The notes below the pieces were generated by a model. The model was not told the DNA's origin, searched no databases, and was given only the letters and a program-made list of their open reading frames with translations. Shown one piece after another: positions 1-11,169 of a stretch of 64,000 nucleotides of DNA (position 1 is its first letter; each line of letters starts with the position of its first letter). Made by a program: the position numbers and the translations under genes. The DNA comes from Emmonsiellopsis sp. PD_33. Taxonomy: Eukaryota > Ascomycota > Eurotiomycetes > Onygenales > Ajellomycetaceae. Where the stretch lies: contig JANTQF010000187.1 in assembly GCA_032988165.1 (NCBI GenBank), forward strand, positions 1-64,000, written 5' to 3'.

Positions 1-668
1 AGTACATAACGAGTTTAAGGATATAAAAATTATAATCTTGATGAGTATTTGATTAATTTATATTATGGCATTATAAGAACTAAAAAACAATACGCACAAC
101 ACAGCCTTGTTAACTATGTTATGCAAGTGAAAACACACACAAAAGAAAGGGGTAGAATACAAGACAACAACATGTTTGCCCGAGTAATGCAAGGGGGAAT
201 GGAAGGAAGGGGACCTGCATGCATAGAAAGATTAGAACATTCTATGCCAAAGTTACTGGGTACCCTATATATAGTAGAGAAGTGTATGTGGCACAGGAAA
301 ATAATTTAATCACCTGAAACCATTCGCATATCCCGTTCAGCTCCGTGGATAAGGCACAGGGTGTGTGGTGTTGTACATGTAATATGGAGAATGTCCCAAG
401 ACATGCATTAAATAAACGGCGTCCATAATGCGCGTAGTGTATGTAGGTTATACAAGTGTATTATATGCAGAGAATCTCAAAGAAATCGCGGGGGGGGGGG
501 GTGTAGATATTTTTAGATTTAAAGATATGCAAGACCCTGCTGTGCCCCTTACAGTCCCGACAAAAAAAAAGAGACAACGTACACACATGCATATAGAATC
601 CAATATACACGCATACATACATACATACATCCTGCATACCATGCAAGCACAATGCAATGCACCACAAA
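1..668. other. Intergenic DNA downstream of GRC3
   Basis: I see no supportable gene here. The stretch is AT-rich and holds a run of 12 G at 490-501 and a short CATA repeat near 610-630. The short open frames lack codon bias, introns or recognisable motifs. It probably contains the GRC3 3' UTR at its right edge. Confidence 0.6.
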
Positions 669-3342
669 TCACCACTCCCTCTCACTCCCACTCCCCTCTT
701 CAGCTTGATACGCCTTTTTCCGCAGCCTGAACATATTCCTCTCCTTCCCCTCCCCCGCCAACTGTTCATCCAGCCTCATCCACGGCACATTCCCAGCCCT
801 CCTTACCCTCTCCCTCAGCCGCTCAGAGACACCCTCCTGCTCCCGCCGGCTTGCCGCGTCAGGCTTGATCCCGTCCGCTTTCGCTTGGGCGAGCAGTCCG
901 CGGTGCCGGCGCTGTGCTGCGCGCGCGGAGAAGTACTCCTCGCTAATGGCCCAGTTGGGGTTGTCCGCTTGGCCGCGGACGAGGATTAGATGGTTGCCTT
1001 GCTCGAGGGCGTTGTGGATGGTGGATGCGGGGATGGGGGTGTAGAGGTCTAGGGTTTCGGTGGTGGGGTTTATGGAGCGGATGAGGGCTTGGCCTAGGCA
1101 GAGTGAGAGGTTGGGGTTGAGGGGGGTGCTGGTGCCGTTCCCCGTGGAGATGTAGGGGATATTCTCGCGTGGGGTGCGGCTGATGCTGGGATGGGGTGGT
1201 GGTGGTTGTTCGTCTGGTGAGGTGGGTGATGATGATGGTGATTGGTTTTCATGTGGTGTGACAGATGGTTGCATTTCGAAGTCGCCGTCGTGATCGAAAT
1301 TCGCTTCTTCCGGGATTCTGGGGCCGGTGTTACCGTTGGCGAGCGAGGGATCATCTGATTGCGCTTCGTCGTCTCGAGTTGCGATTGCTTCGAGACTTTC
1401 GATTGCTACAACGCCTACAATTGCGCCGTCGAGCAAATCGCGGAGGACAGAGGGGTCATGGTGTGATCCTGTCACTATAACTCCAAGGATGCCTTGGGAG
1501 ATACCAGAGTAATTGACAGTCATTGGTTTGGTTCGCCAAAGAGGGACATCATACCATGCTGTATTAATCTGATGTTGTGTCGAATGAAAGTAGGAGAGCA
1601 TTTGCATAGATCTTAACTGGGCGCTCGACCTGGTCACGAAATCTGTTGGCTGCGACGGAAGTATAGTCATGGGAACAGCAGCGTGTGAAGCTGCCATAGA
1701 CAATGGCTCTACAACTTCCATAGGCCCCTTCTCGCTCATATATACGAGATCTGAAAGGCCCAGTGAGCCAACCAACGAAATGACAATCTCAAGTCCAAGT
1801 CCGAAAATCCATCCTGGGTAGTTTATTATGAGAGGACATTGCGGGTATCTCTGGAGTAGCTCTTGATATCGGTTTATAAGATCCATTGTGGACATGATAT
1901 AGTGATCAGGGTCATCCTTCGGCGAGTTGGCTCCAATATAATGGGATCTTATAATCTCTCCATCATTCATTGAATCAACCGTTGGGTGGGAAAATGGCGG
2001 GCCCAGGATCGGCGAACGGAGGTGGGCAAGATAGACTTGACCCATTGGAGCGAGTTCAGGTTGCCCTGGGTCTAAATCCAAAAATGCAACTCCATCCTGA
2101 CCGCGCTGCGGACGGTCATCAGAGGGAGGTCGACTCAATAGGTGGTTAAGTAGGTACTTGTTGAAAGTCGATTTCCCCGAACCTTTAGGGCCGCAGGTGA
2201 GCACGCGAAGAGAACCCCCTCGCTGCGAAAGTGCCTGAATGGACATGCTCCATTTCTTCTCGAGATGGAGCGGTCGTAGGTGCCGTTTCAGGGGGTCATC
2301 AGAAGAGGAGTGAAGCTGTAACCGGTTAGATTCTGCACAGCTCAAATGAACAACCCCTACTTACAATTGAGTATGATACTGGCTGCTCAGTCTGCAAAAT
2401 AGAGCCTGGAACTGCTTCCTTGCTATTCCATATCCGGTGATACAGATTTGACAGGTTTTTCAAACGAAACAGTCCATTGTTGCAAGACCGTATCTCAATC
2501 TCCGCATAGTCTTCGACGCCGGAGACGCATTTGATAACAGGAAGGGAATGCGTTGACGGCGCATAAATTCTGTATAGACGAGGGTTCGCATGTAGCTTCG
2601 CGCCCATTACGCTGACAACACCGCGTTTCACCCAGAGGTCGTACTGTCCGATGAGGGCCAAATTCTTCTAATCGTTAGTCAATGGTGTGGCATGCGGGGT
2701 GGGATGGTGACTTGCCATCTTCAACTTGAGGCGGATACATATTGCATTTTCCGTGCGATAGACAATATTGCTCTTTGTCAGACGAGTCTTGGACAGCAGG
2801 AAATTCTGGAACTCTGTGGGCGCGTTGGCTAAGGGGGCATCGCTATCGTCTGTCAGATTGCTTCGTTCAACCCGGGATAGGCTGGTTTGTCCATACCTGT
2901 CTTCGTCTTCACTAGTAATGCTTGCCTCTTCCTCCTCCTCTTGGCTAACATCACTAAGATATTCGTCAACTGCCTCTATAATGTCTATCTCTTCTACATT
3001 TCCTGCATTCTGCACAATTGCCTGCGGAGCTTCATATTTCCCCTCCGTCCTCCGTTCACGCTGCGGCAACTGCCTTTTCTCGGAATTATCTCTGGATGAC
3101 CGTTTAGAAGATGTTTTCGGCTTTTTCAACGGCGGCTCTTCAGTGGAGATTTGCTCCGGAACCGTGTCCACAGCTTGCGAATCTGCTACTGCGGATTTCT
3201 GTTGTTCCCGCAGCCTTCGGGCTGCGATTGCGCTGACCGGAGCTATTATTCGCAAGACAGTTAATAAAACACACCCTTCCAGTTAGGCCTGTAGACAGAG
3301 TTTTGAAATACCTGGCGGTTGGGATGCCCCTTTCCTTTTCAT
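669..3342 (-). CDS. GRC3: Polynucleotide 5'-hydroxyl-kinase GRC3
   Basis: The predicted protein is 835 aa from four exons: 3342-3312, 3242-2716, 2667-2365 and 2315-669. By family knowledge GRC3 is the nuclear RNA 5'-kinase that partners the Las1 nuclease in ITS2 pre-rRNA processing and also acts in RNA polymerase I termination. The Walker A loop GPKGSGKST lies near residue 329, after a DDPLKRHLRPLHLEK stretch typical of the family. A basic start (MKRKGASQPP) joins APVSAIAARR across intron 1, which is why I start at 3342 and not at the internal ATG at 3255. An acidic, low-complexity linker follows residue 40. The second intron (2715-2668) appears to have a GC donor. The gene is head-to-head with RPA34, 350 bp away. 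The identification is firm; exon 2 to 3 joining is inferred. Confidence 0.93.
2668..2715 (-). other. Probable GC-AG intron in GRC3
   Basis: On the minus strand the exon end AAGATG is followed by GCAAGT, the classic GC-donor consensus. The intron ends TTGACTAACGATTAG with a perfect CTAAC branch site. The nearest GT donor (one base into codon 189 or so) gives the wrong phase with either possible acceptor. The GC donor keeps the frame into the conserved NLALIGQYDLWVKRG block. Length is 48 nt. Confidence 0.7.
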
Positions 3343-3692
3343 CTTTTTGTTAATCTGCAATTGTGCAGGCTGGAATCCTCCAACTGTTCTCAGTCTGTAA
3401 ATATTTATTTCGATGCGGCGGGCGTCAAGAAACTTCAGGGTGGTCCGTGCACCATGACATCCACCAAGCTTCGAAAAAAAAGTTGGCCGCAAAAACATTT
3501 CAAACGACAAATCAACACGGGAACGAACAACTGCTAGCAACACCCATTTTGTCCATTGAGCGCACGTGCCGCTGTTTTCGAAATCGCTCTTGAGTCCGAT
3601 TACCTCTGGCTAAATAGTACGCCAGATTACACCGGCGTTTCCCCGCTGGTTATCCGCATCCTCCTCCGGCGCGCATCCTCATCATCGCAAAT
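3343..3692. promoter_or_regulatory. Shared divergent promoter GRC3/RPA34
   Basis: These 350 bp separate two diverging start codons, those of an rRNA-processing kinase and an RNA polymerase I subunit. A palindromic CACGTG E-box sits at 3563-3568, 125 bp before the RPA34 ATG and about 220 bp before that of GRC3. I see no clear TATA box. Shared control is inferred from geometry and the E-box only. Confidence 0.55.
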
Positions 3693-4772
3693 ATGGCTCC
3701 TCCGTTGAGCCAGGAGATCATATCGGATAGCGATAGTAGCGTGGAATCCTCCAGCGACTCGGAACCGCAGCCAAAGGTTACATCAAAGAAATCCTCCGAT
3801 AAGTCGAGCTCGAAAAAGTCAAAGAGCAAGGATGTGAAGAAAAAGCCTGTCCGGGAACCAAGCCCCTCAAGCTCCAGCGCGGAGTCTGAAGAGGAAGAAA
3901 GCGAAAGCTCGGATGAAGCAGAATCCAGCACCCCAGAAACGTGAGATCCTCGGGCCCCTCAATTACAAGTCCCATGCTAACAAAGGTCTCCTACTAGACC
4001 CTCTGCCATTCCTGCTTCGATACCTGCGCAAGCATTTAGAGCACCGGAAGGGTTCAAATTAATGTCGAAATCCGCGCAGCGATCATCAGATGTTTCCAAA
4101 GTCTTCTCTGATTTGCGTGGGAAGCAAATATGGCATATCACCGCACCCCCTTCCGTCCCCATCAACTCGATACAGCAGCTTGCGCTAGACGCGGTGGCTA
4201 CCTGTCAATCGATATTGAAACACAAAGGGGTTGACTACAGATTACGGGAGGACCAGATTGGAGCAGAGAAAAATAAAGCTCTCCTTCTCCCTGATAAGCA
4301 GGGCAACACCTTCCACCGAAATAGGCTCAATGTGGCTCAGACGTTTCACGTTGAACGCATTGTCGACCTTACGAACGGAACTACACACTCGGAACAATCG
4401 GTCACAGTAGAGGCGCTCACGAAACCTAAACGGGACCAACCCAAGCACCTGAAAATGCGATACAAGCCACTTGGCTGCGAGAGCGGTGAACCCGAAACGT
4501 TTGGATCCAGTTCAGAGGAGTCAGAAGGTGAGGGTGCCTCACTCATGGAAGTGGATTCGGATAATGGCCAGGACAGACGGAGGAAGAGCAAGAAATCACA
4601 AGCAGCGAATGCGCCGCCCCAACCAAAGAAAACGAAAGATATAGAGGCGTCTCGAGGTAGAAAGGAAGACCAACACGCAGAGAAGAAAGGCAGCAAAAGG
4701 CACCGGGAGGAGACGAGTCAGGAACGGCGAGCACGGCGGGAGGAGAGAAAGCGCAAAAAGCAAGCATTGTGA
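3693..4772 (+). CDS. RPA34: RNA polymerase I subunit RPA34 (A34.5)
   Basis: The predicted protein is 340 aa from exons 3693-3940 and 3998-4772. The N-terminal 85 residues are Ser/Glu/Lys-rich. The middle, starting near APEGFKL, carries the RNA_polI_A34 fold signature (KQIWHITAPPSVPI followed by a hydrophobic stretch and HKGVDYRL). The C-terminal third is a highly basic Lys/Arg tail, as in A34.5 subunits. With A49 it forms the TFIIF-like module of nucleolar RNA polymerase I. The intron of 57 nt has a GTGAGA donor, a GCTAAC branch site and a CTAG acceptor, and joins ET to PSAIP in frame. It diverges from GRC3 and is followed in tandem by SHMT. Confidence 0.88.
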
Positions 4773-5220
4773 TATGTTTTAAATACCTTTTTCTTTTCCT
4801 TTACTTACTAGTAGCTTGTGGTGTACTTTTTGATGTTTCTGGGCATGGCGAATATAAAATTCACGACATTTCTTGACTCCAGATCTGGTAACCGATCATG
4901 ACGCTGTCCTTCCGCTGTGATGCTATTTGACCATCCATTTCATTTCAGCAACAATATATTGACATACTGACTCCTGATTAATTTAATAGGAAGCTCCATA
5001 CCGCCTATTAGAGCCACGTGACCTCTCTTGGCACGACGATATCGGCGGGACTAGCTCCAGAAAAAAAGTTTGAATCATCGAGTCAATCCCCAACTTCCCC
5101 AACCTCAATTCTTGGATACCAGCCATTCTGCCCCAAACACCGCTTCTGTGCTCCTGTCAACACCTCCCATCTGCCTATAGCAAGCATTGTCTCTCGAGAG
5201 GCCGTTGTCCCATTCCCACC
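4773..5220. promoter_or_regulatory. SHMT upstream region with Cbf1-type site
   Basis: This 448 bp region contains the RPA34 3' UTR and the SHMT promoter. CACGTGAC at 5015-5022 reads GTCACGTG on the other strand, matching the CDE1/Cbf1 core RTCACRTG about 200 bp before the SHMT ATG. A pyrimidine-rich leader (about 5090-5215) precedes the start codon. Confidence 0.5.
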
Positions 5221-6864
5221 ATGGCTACCTACGCTCTTTCGCCGTCTCACCGAGACGTATGTTGCCCCTCCTTCGATTCCAACCGCAATGCAATACGGCT
5301 ATGACTGACTTGATGGATAGCAACTCGAGAAGTCGTTGATCGAGAGTGATCCTGAGATTGCTGCGATCATGGTATGTGAACCCCTGCTTTCGTTGTATCC
5401 ATTGAATCCCATCCATGATAGTTCTCCATGCGTCTCTTTGTGCCCCTCATTGACTCAATGCCGCAACAGAAAAAAGAGATCCAGCGTCAGCGGGAGTCAA
5501 TTGTCCTGATCGCCTCTGAGAACTTTACCTCGCGTGCTGTTTTCGATGCCCTGGGATCGCCTATGTGCAACAAATACTCTGAGGGCTACCCTGGAGCCCG
5601 GTATTACGGTGGAAACCAGCACATTGACGCCATTGAGCTCACCTGCCAAGCGAGAGCCCTCAAGGCGTTCAACCTCGACAAGGAGAAGTGGGGTGTCAAT
5701 GTCCAGTGCCTGAGCGGCAGCCCTGCCAATCTCCAGGTCTACCAGGCCTTGATGAGACCACATGACAGACTGATGGGCTTGGATCTGCCTCATGGAGGAC
5801 ATCTTTCTCACGGATACCAGACCCCACAGAAGAAGTATATATCCCCAGATAGCCCAATTCGTTCTTTTGTGATACCACTGAACTGACATAAACTCCCAAA
5901 CAGGATCTCCGCCGTCTCGACGTACTTCGAGACTTTCCCCTACCAAGTCAACCTCGAGACTGGTATCATCGACTATGACACCCTTGCTGCCAACGCCAAG
6001 CTTTACCGACCAAAGATCCTCGTTGCTGGCACCTCCGCATACTGCCGTCTGATTGACTACAAGAGAATGCGCGAGATCGCTGACTCCGTTGGAGCTTACC
6101 TCGTCGTCGACATGGCCCACATTTCCGGTCTCATTGCCGCCGGTGTCATCCCATCTCCTTTCGAGTATGCTGATGTCGTGACCACCACTACTCACAAGTC
6201 CCTCCGTGGCCCCAGAGGAGCCATGATCTTCTTCCGCAAGGGAGTCCGAAGCGTCGACCCCAAGACCGGAAAGGAAATCCTGTACGACCTGGAGAACCCT
6301 ATCAACTTCTCCGTCTTCCCCGGCCACCAGGGTGGTCCCCACAACCACACCATCACTGCTCTTGCCGTCGCCCTCAAACAGGTCGACACCCCTGAATTCA
6401 AGCAATATCAAGAACTGGTCATCAAGAATGCCAAGGCCCTCGAGACCGAGTTCAAGAAGCTCGGCCACAAACTCGTCTCCGACGGCACCGACAGCCACAT
6501 GGTCCTCCTAGACCTGAACAAGCAGCTTGACGGCGCCCGCGTTGAGGCCGTCCTCGAGCAGATCAACATTGCCTGCAACAAGAACTCCATCCCCGGCGAC
6601 AAGTCCGCCCTTACCCCCGGTGGTATCCGCATTGGAGCCCCCGCCATGTCCAGCCGTGGCATGGGTGAGGAGGACTTCAAGCGCATTGCCCACTACATCG
6701 ACACGGCCATCAAGCTCTGCAAGAAGGTCCAGAGCGAGCTGCCCAAGGAGGCCAACAAGCTCAAGGACTTCAAGGCCAAGGTTGCCAGCGATACCGTTCC
6801 TGAGATCCTGTCCTTGCGCAAGGAGGTCTCGGATTGGGCCAGCACTTTCCCTCTCCCGATTTAG
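5221..6864 (+). CDS. SHM2: Serine hydroxymethyltransferase, cytosolic
   Basis: The predicted protein is 470 aa from exons 5221-5256, 5321-5371, 5470-5834 and 5904-6864. It is a PLP enzyme that interconverts serine plus tetrahydrofolate with glycine plus methylenetetrahydrofolate. The PLP-binding lysine lies in TTTTHKSLRGPRG, at about residue 249. Other family blocks are visible: SENFTSRAV, NKYSEGYPGARYYGGN and MGLDLPHGGHLSHGY. The N-terminus (MATYALSPSHRD) has no mitochondrial targeting character and the length matches cytosolic forms, so this is called cytosolic. The first two coding exons are tiny (36 and 51 nt). Strong C-ending codon preference in exon 4 suggests high expression. Confidence 0.96.
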
Positions 6865-7599
6865 ACATTTTCTTCAAGTTTTCTTCTTCCTTTTTTTTTT
6901 TTTAGGCCACGTATAATCCATCGGATTTATAGGTTGGCTTAATTCGCACTCGGTATCCCACAGCAAAAAATCGAAATGAGGGATTTAAACAAAGAAAAAA
7001 AAGGTGTTTAAAAGAAAAACAAAAAGGGGTATTTTTTCAACCTGATGATATGAGAGCATGAGCAATTTTTTTTAATTCATTTTTTGCATGAGATGGATTT
7101 TCAACAAGCGATCCATGGCGTATGTTAGGGCGGTTATCTAATGTCTACACTTTTTTCCCTTTTTTTCCCTCTTTCGTCACTGTCTCCTATGTCCATATTT
7201 TACTTTCCTCTTGGGCTTCCTGGGTCTCATCACCAGGTTTGCCCCTGATATCCCCACGTGGAAATGAATTCAACCTTCCACACGAAACAAAGCTGTATAA
7301 GGGTAAAAGAACAGCATCTTGGAAAAAACAAATCAACTTATCCATTGGAGAGAAAATGAATGATCAATCACCATGCGTCTTGACTCTAAGTACCCTTTAG
7401 CATTTTTGACAAATAGATATCCACGCCATAAATGCCCACGATAAGACACACCAATATAAAACTCCATAAACCCCCCCAAAAAAAACACCATTATCTAAAC
7501 CCCATCCCATCCCATCCCAATCCGTCTACACACATCCACATATCCCATCCCACCAAAAGCTACCCTCACAACCCGTAGCCCATCGAACCCATCAACCCA
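6865..7599. other. Convergent intergenic region SHMT/MED9
   Basis: This holds the 3' ends of two converging genes and no gene of its own. It has many A and T tracts (for example 6891-6904 and 7060-7085) and a CCCAT tandem repeat near 7500-7523. No coding signal was seen on either strand. Confidence 0.6.
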
Positions 7600-8142
7600 T
7601 CACATAACTCCCCTGCCCCTCCTCCCCAACTCCCCCACCACGCCCCTCAACCTCTCAATCCTCCTCTCCAGCTCCTCAATCTCTTCCTCCTGCTCCTCCA
7701 CCCCCCTCCGCATATCCGGCAACCCCTCTAGGGCCGCCTTGGCCTTTTGGATGCGGATCTTGACCGCGCTGGCCTCGGAGAGGAGGAGTTTGGGATCTAG
7801 CTGGGCGACGGCTGTGGTGTCGATGGGGGCGGAGCGGGTGGGGGGTTGTTGCTGCTGGGGTTGGGGTTGTGATGGTTGTGGTTGTGGGTGGTTTGGGGGG
7901 GTTGAGGCGAGGCGGAGGAGGAGGTCGTGGAGTGGCGGGAGGATGTCGAAGGTTTGGGGTGGGGGGAATGAGGGCTGTTGTTGTTGTTGCTGTTGTGATT
8001 GTGATTGTGATTGTGATTCTTGTAGTTGTTGCGTGGGGAGTGCGCTGCCGGGGGTGGCGGGGGAGGAGGCGGTGGTGCCCGGTTGCTGGAGGGGGATGCG
8101 CAGGGCGGGGATGGTGGAGGAGGCGGGGGTGCGGGAGGCCAT
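7600..8142 (-). CDS. MED9: Mediator complex subunit 9
   Basis: A single exon encodes 180 aa. The hallmark is the block TFDILPPLHDLLLRL at about residues 60-75, followed after a Gln/Pro-rich insert by LDPKLLLSEASAVKIRIQKA and a C-terminal Glu/Arg coiled coil, the MED9 middle-module architecture. It joins the nuclear Mediator bridging activators and RNA polymerase II. I start at 8142 (MASRTPASS) because the frame upstream is His-rich low-complexity sequence unlike the family. Two Gln-rich tracts (around residues 43-55 and 88-100) make the gene repetitive. It converges with SHMT and diverges from the phosphoglycerate mutase gene. The shortness of the conserved core leaves some doubt. Confidence 0.8.
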   Translation of the reverse strand: MASRTPASSTIPALRIPLQQPGTTASSPATPGSALPTQQLQESQSQSQSQQQQQQQPSFPPPQTFDILPPLHDLLLRLASTPPNHPQPQPSQPQPQQQQPPTRSAPIDTTAVAQLDPKLLLSEASAVKIRIQKAKAALEGLPDMRRGVEEQEEEIEELERRIERLRGVVGELGRRGRGVM

Positions 8143-8664
8143 GGTTTGGCTATTTGGACGGTTGACTGAGGTGTTGGCGGGATGATTGTGCTTGGGTTGG
8201 CTGGGAGTATGTGGTGGTTGAGGGCGGATGTTGTGGTGGTGGTTATGGTTATGGTGATAGATATGCGGCCGTAGCGTGAGCACGACGTCTCAATTGTCTT
8301 CTTGGAGGCAGTCTAGGTGGTGATAATAGTCTCCTCTCAATCCCGCGTCGGGTCGGGAGCAGCCAAGCGTGGATGGGGAATTGATTCCGGAGTCCACCGT
8401 GTTGTTCTCGTTCGGTGACGTCGCGGGCAAAAAAGATATTAAATAAATAGCGGGTTGGATCTACACCGAAAGCTGACCATCCGACTACAACAACAAATCT
8501 GCCCCTCCCCCGCCATAAATACCCCCCGTCTGCTCGACATACCACCCGCTGTAGAATCACTCTCCTGTGCCAATTCGTCTCGAGATACTGTTTACAGTGC
8601 ACCCATTGTCCGATTGATCGGGTCTATTTACCCCCACCCAGCTACCCCGACATTCCCCGTCATT
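8143..8664. promoter_or_regulatory. Shared divergent promoter MED9/phosphoglycerate mutase
   Basis: This is a 522 bp head-to-head intergenic region. A CRE-like TGACGTCG sits at 8416-8423 and a TATA-like TATTAAATAAATAG at 8437-8450, about 215 bp before the mutase ATG. A pyrimidine-rich leader follows on the plus strand. Confidence 0.5.
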
Positions 8665-10467
8665 ATGGCGCAGGTCGATCAGAAGGTCGTGTTGAGTATG
8701 TCCGCTGCCAATTCCTATCCCACCCCGTATGTGATAAAGAACACTCATTTACTAAAACCTCACAGTCGTTATTGACGGCTGGGGCGTCCCCGGCCCGGAC
8801 TCGCCAAAGGATGGCGACGCCATCGCCGCCGCCGAGACCCCCGCCATGTCCTCCTTCGCAGAGCCCAACTCCAAGACCGCCCAGGGCTATACCGAACTGG
8901 AGGCTTCCTCCCTCGCCGTCGGCCTCCCGGAGGGCCTCATGGGGAACAGCGAAGTCGGCCATCTGAACATTGGCGCCGGCCGTGTCGTCTGGCAGGATGT
9001 CGTGCGCATCGACCAGACGCTGAAGAAGGGCGAGTTCAACAAGGTGCCTAACATTGTGAATACCTTCCAAAAGGCCAAGGATGGCAATGGGAGATTGCAC
9101 CTGTTGGGCCTGGTTTCTGATGGCGGCGTGCATTCGCATATCAATCATTTGTTTGGCCTGTTGCAGGTGGCCAAGGAGATGGAGATTCCGAAGGTGTTTA
9201 TCCATTTCTTTGGCGATGGGAGGGATACGGATCCCAAGAGTGCTGCGGGCTATATGCAGCAGTTGCTGGAGAAGACCAAGGAGATGGGAGTGGGTGAGCT
9301 CGCGACTGTGGTGGGGAGATACTATGTTATGGACCGGGATAAGCGGTGGGATCGTGTTGAGGTGGGCATGAAAGGGTTGGTTACTGGGGAGGGGGAGGAG
9401 TCAACTGATGCCGTGAAGACAATCAAGGAGCGCTATGAGAAGGGGGAGAATGATGAGTTCTTGAAGCCTATTATTGTTGGCGGTGCGGAGAGGAGAGTTC
9501 AAGGTATGGCCCTACTCCCTGCCCCCCAATTCTACTTATTACCATTGCCAATCTACTCACACATATATAGACAACGACACCCTCTTCTTCTTCAACTACC
9601 GCTCCGACCGTGTCCGCGAAGTGACTCAACTCCTCGGCGACGTCGACCGCTCTCCCAAGCCCGACTTCCCCTATCCCCAAAACATCTCCGTCACCACCAT
9701 GACCCAATACAAAACCGACTACAAATTCCCCATCGCCTTCCCACCCCAGCACATGGGCAACGTGCTCGCCGAATGGCTCGGCAAGAAGAGCATCAAGCAG
9801 TGCCACGTCGCCGAGACGGAAAAGTACGCGCACGTCACCTTCTTCTTCAACGGTGGCGTGGAGAAGCAGTTCCCCGGCGAGGAGCGGGAGATGATCCCGT
9901 CGCCTAGAGTGGCGACGTACGATCTCGACCCGAAGATGAGCGCGGCCGGTGTGGCCGATAAGCTCGCGGAGAGGATCGCGGACGGCAAGTTTGAGTTTTT
10001 GATGAACAACTTTGCACCGCCGGATATGGTGGGCCACACGGGCGTGTATGAGGCTGCTATCCAGGGCGTGGCGGCGACGGACAAGGCGATCGCGAGGGTC
10101 TTTGAGGCTTGTAAGGAGAATGGGTATATCCTTTTCGTCACGGCTGATCATGGGTATGTGCTTTGCATTATTTAGTCCTCCCATCCTGTTTTTTTTTTTT
10201 TTTCCTTTGCCACTGTATATCGTATCGGAAACTGACAAAACCACAATGCAAAACAGAAACGCCGAAGAAATGAAGAACGCCCAGGGCAAACCCAAAACTT
10301 CCCACACCACTAACAAAGTCCCCTTCGTCATGGCTAATGCGCCCGCGGGATGGAGTCTGAAGAAGACCGGCGGTGTGCTGGGCGATGTGGCACCTACTGT
10401 CCTTGCCGCTATGGGTATTGAGCAGCCGGAAGAGATGACTGGAAGCAGTTTGCTTGTTAAGGCTTAG
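8665..10467 (+). CDS. gpmI: 2,3-bisphosphoglycerate-independent phosphoglycerate mutase
   Basis: The predicted protein is 520 aa from exons 8665-8695, 8766-9503, 9571-10153 and 10257-10467, the usual length for the family. It interconverts 3- and 2-phosphoglycerate in cytosolic glycolysis and gluconeogenesis, using two metal ions and a phosphoserine intermediate. Seen motifs are VIDGWGVPG at the N-terminus, MGNSEVGHLNIGAGR with the catalytic serine near residue 72, FGDGRDTDP, DTLFFFNYRSDRVRE, NFAPPDMVGHTG and TADHGNAEEM. The metal-binding Asp/His residues are therefore all present. The last intron splits the TADHG/NAEEM motif. This enzyme is unrelated in fold to the cofactor-dependent mutase of yeast and mammals. 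Confidence 0.97.
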
Positions 10468-11169
10468 ATGGTAGATGGGTTGGAGGGCGGTGTTTTGGTT
10501 AATGATTCGTGAGTTGGGAGAGTGGGGGTGGATAATGAATGGGCTACCCCTGTGGTTAAATAGGGGAATGGGTAAGGGCGGAGAAGGGAGTAGAATTGAG
10601 GCTATTTCTAAGGTAGACATGTATGTATGCGGAAAAGTTTTGGGGGAGGGGGCCATAGAGAAAAAGATATGAAAATGGGATGGATGGTGGATATTTATTT
10701 AGGTATATGGGTGAGATTCTTCTGTATGCCGGTTGGAAATATGAAATGGACATATGTATACGCGAGCTCCTCCGCGCAATCGGTCTTTCACGACTTTGTA
10801 AAAAAAAAATCCAAATATGTGGGTTTTGTCATGACATTGCAAACAAATACGCCCTCTCTAATCCTCACGACTTTGAACGCCAACCCAATGCTTGTTCAAA
10901 AAAAGATATTTGACCTTTTCCCCCCCTCCCCCGGTCTAGGCGGCTGCCCACAACATCATATCCTAACTTCCCCGTGACTCAAAAGAATGGGCTCCCTTTA
11001 AATATATATGAGAACGCATCGGAGCATGTATAGTTAGATATACCTGCAGTTCTCGGATCATTGTTCCGGATGTAGTCGATATCGACCATAGGTATATACC
11101 AAGTGGACATCATGCGGGGACCGGACATTAAAATTAATGAATATGATTATATCTTCACTATGCGTGAGC
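10468..11169. other. Convergent intergenic region mutase/prefoldin 6
   Basis: These are the 3' ends of two converging genes. The stretch is AT-rich, with an A run at 10801-10810. I see no gene, hairpin or repeat that stands out. Confidence 0.6.

Noticed and set aside
5497..6498. 333-codon open frame on the minus strand across SHMT
   Set aside because: It is antisense to highly biased SHMT exons and crosses an SHMT intron. The strong third-position C preference creates stop-free antisense frames. No family resemblance.
7739..8185. Cys/Gly-rich plus-strand frame over MED9
   Set aside because: Arises from the antisense of Gln and Pro codon runs; not a Cys-rich protein.
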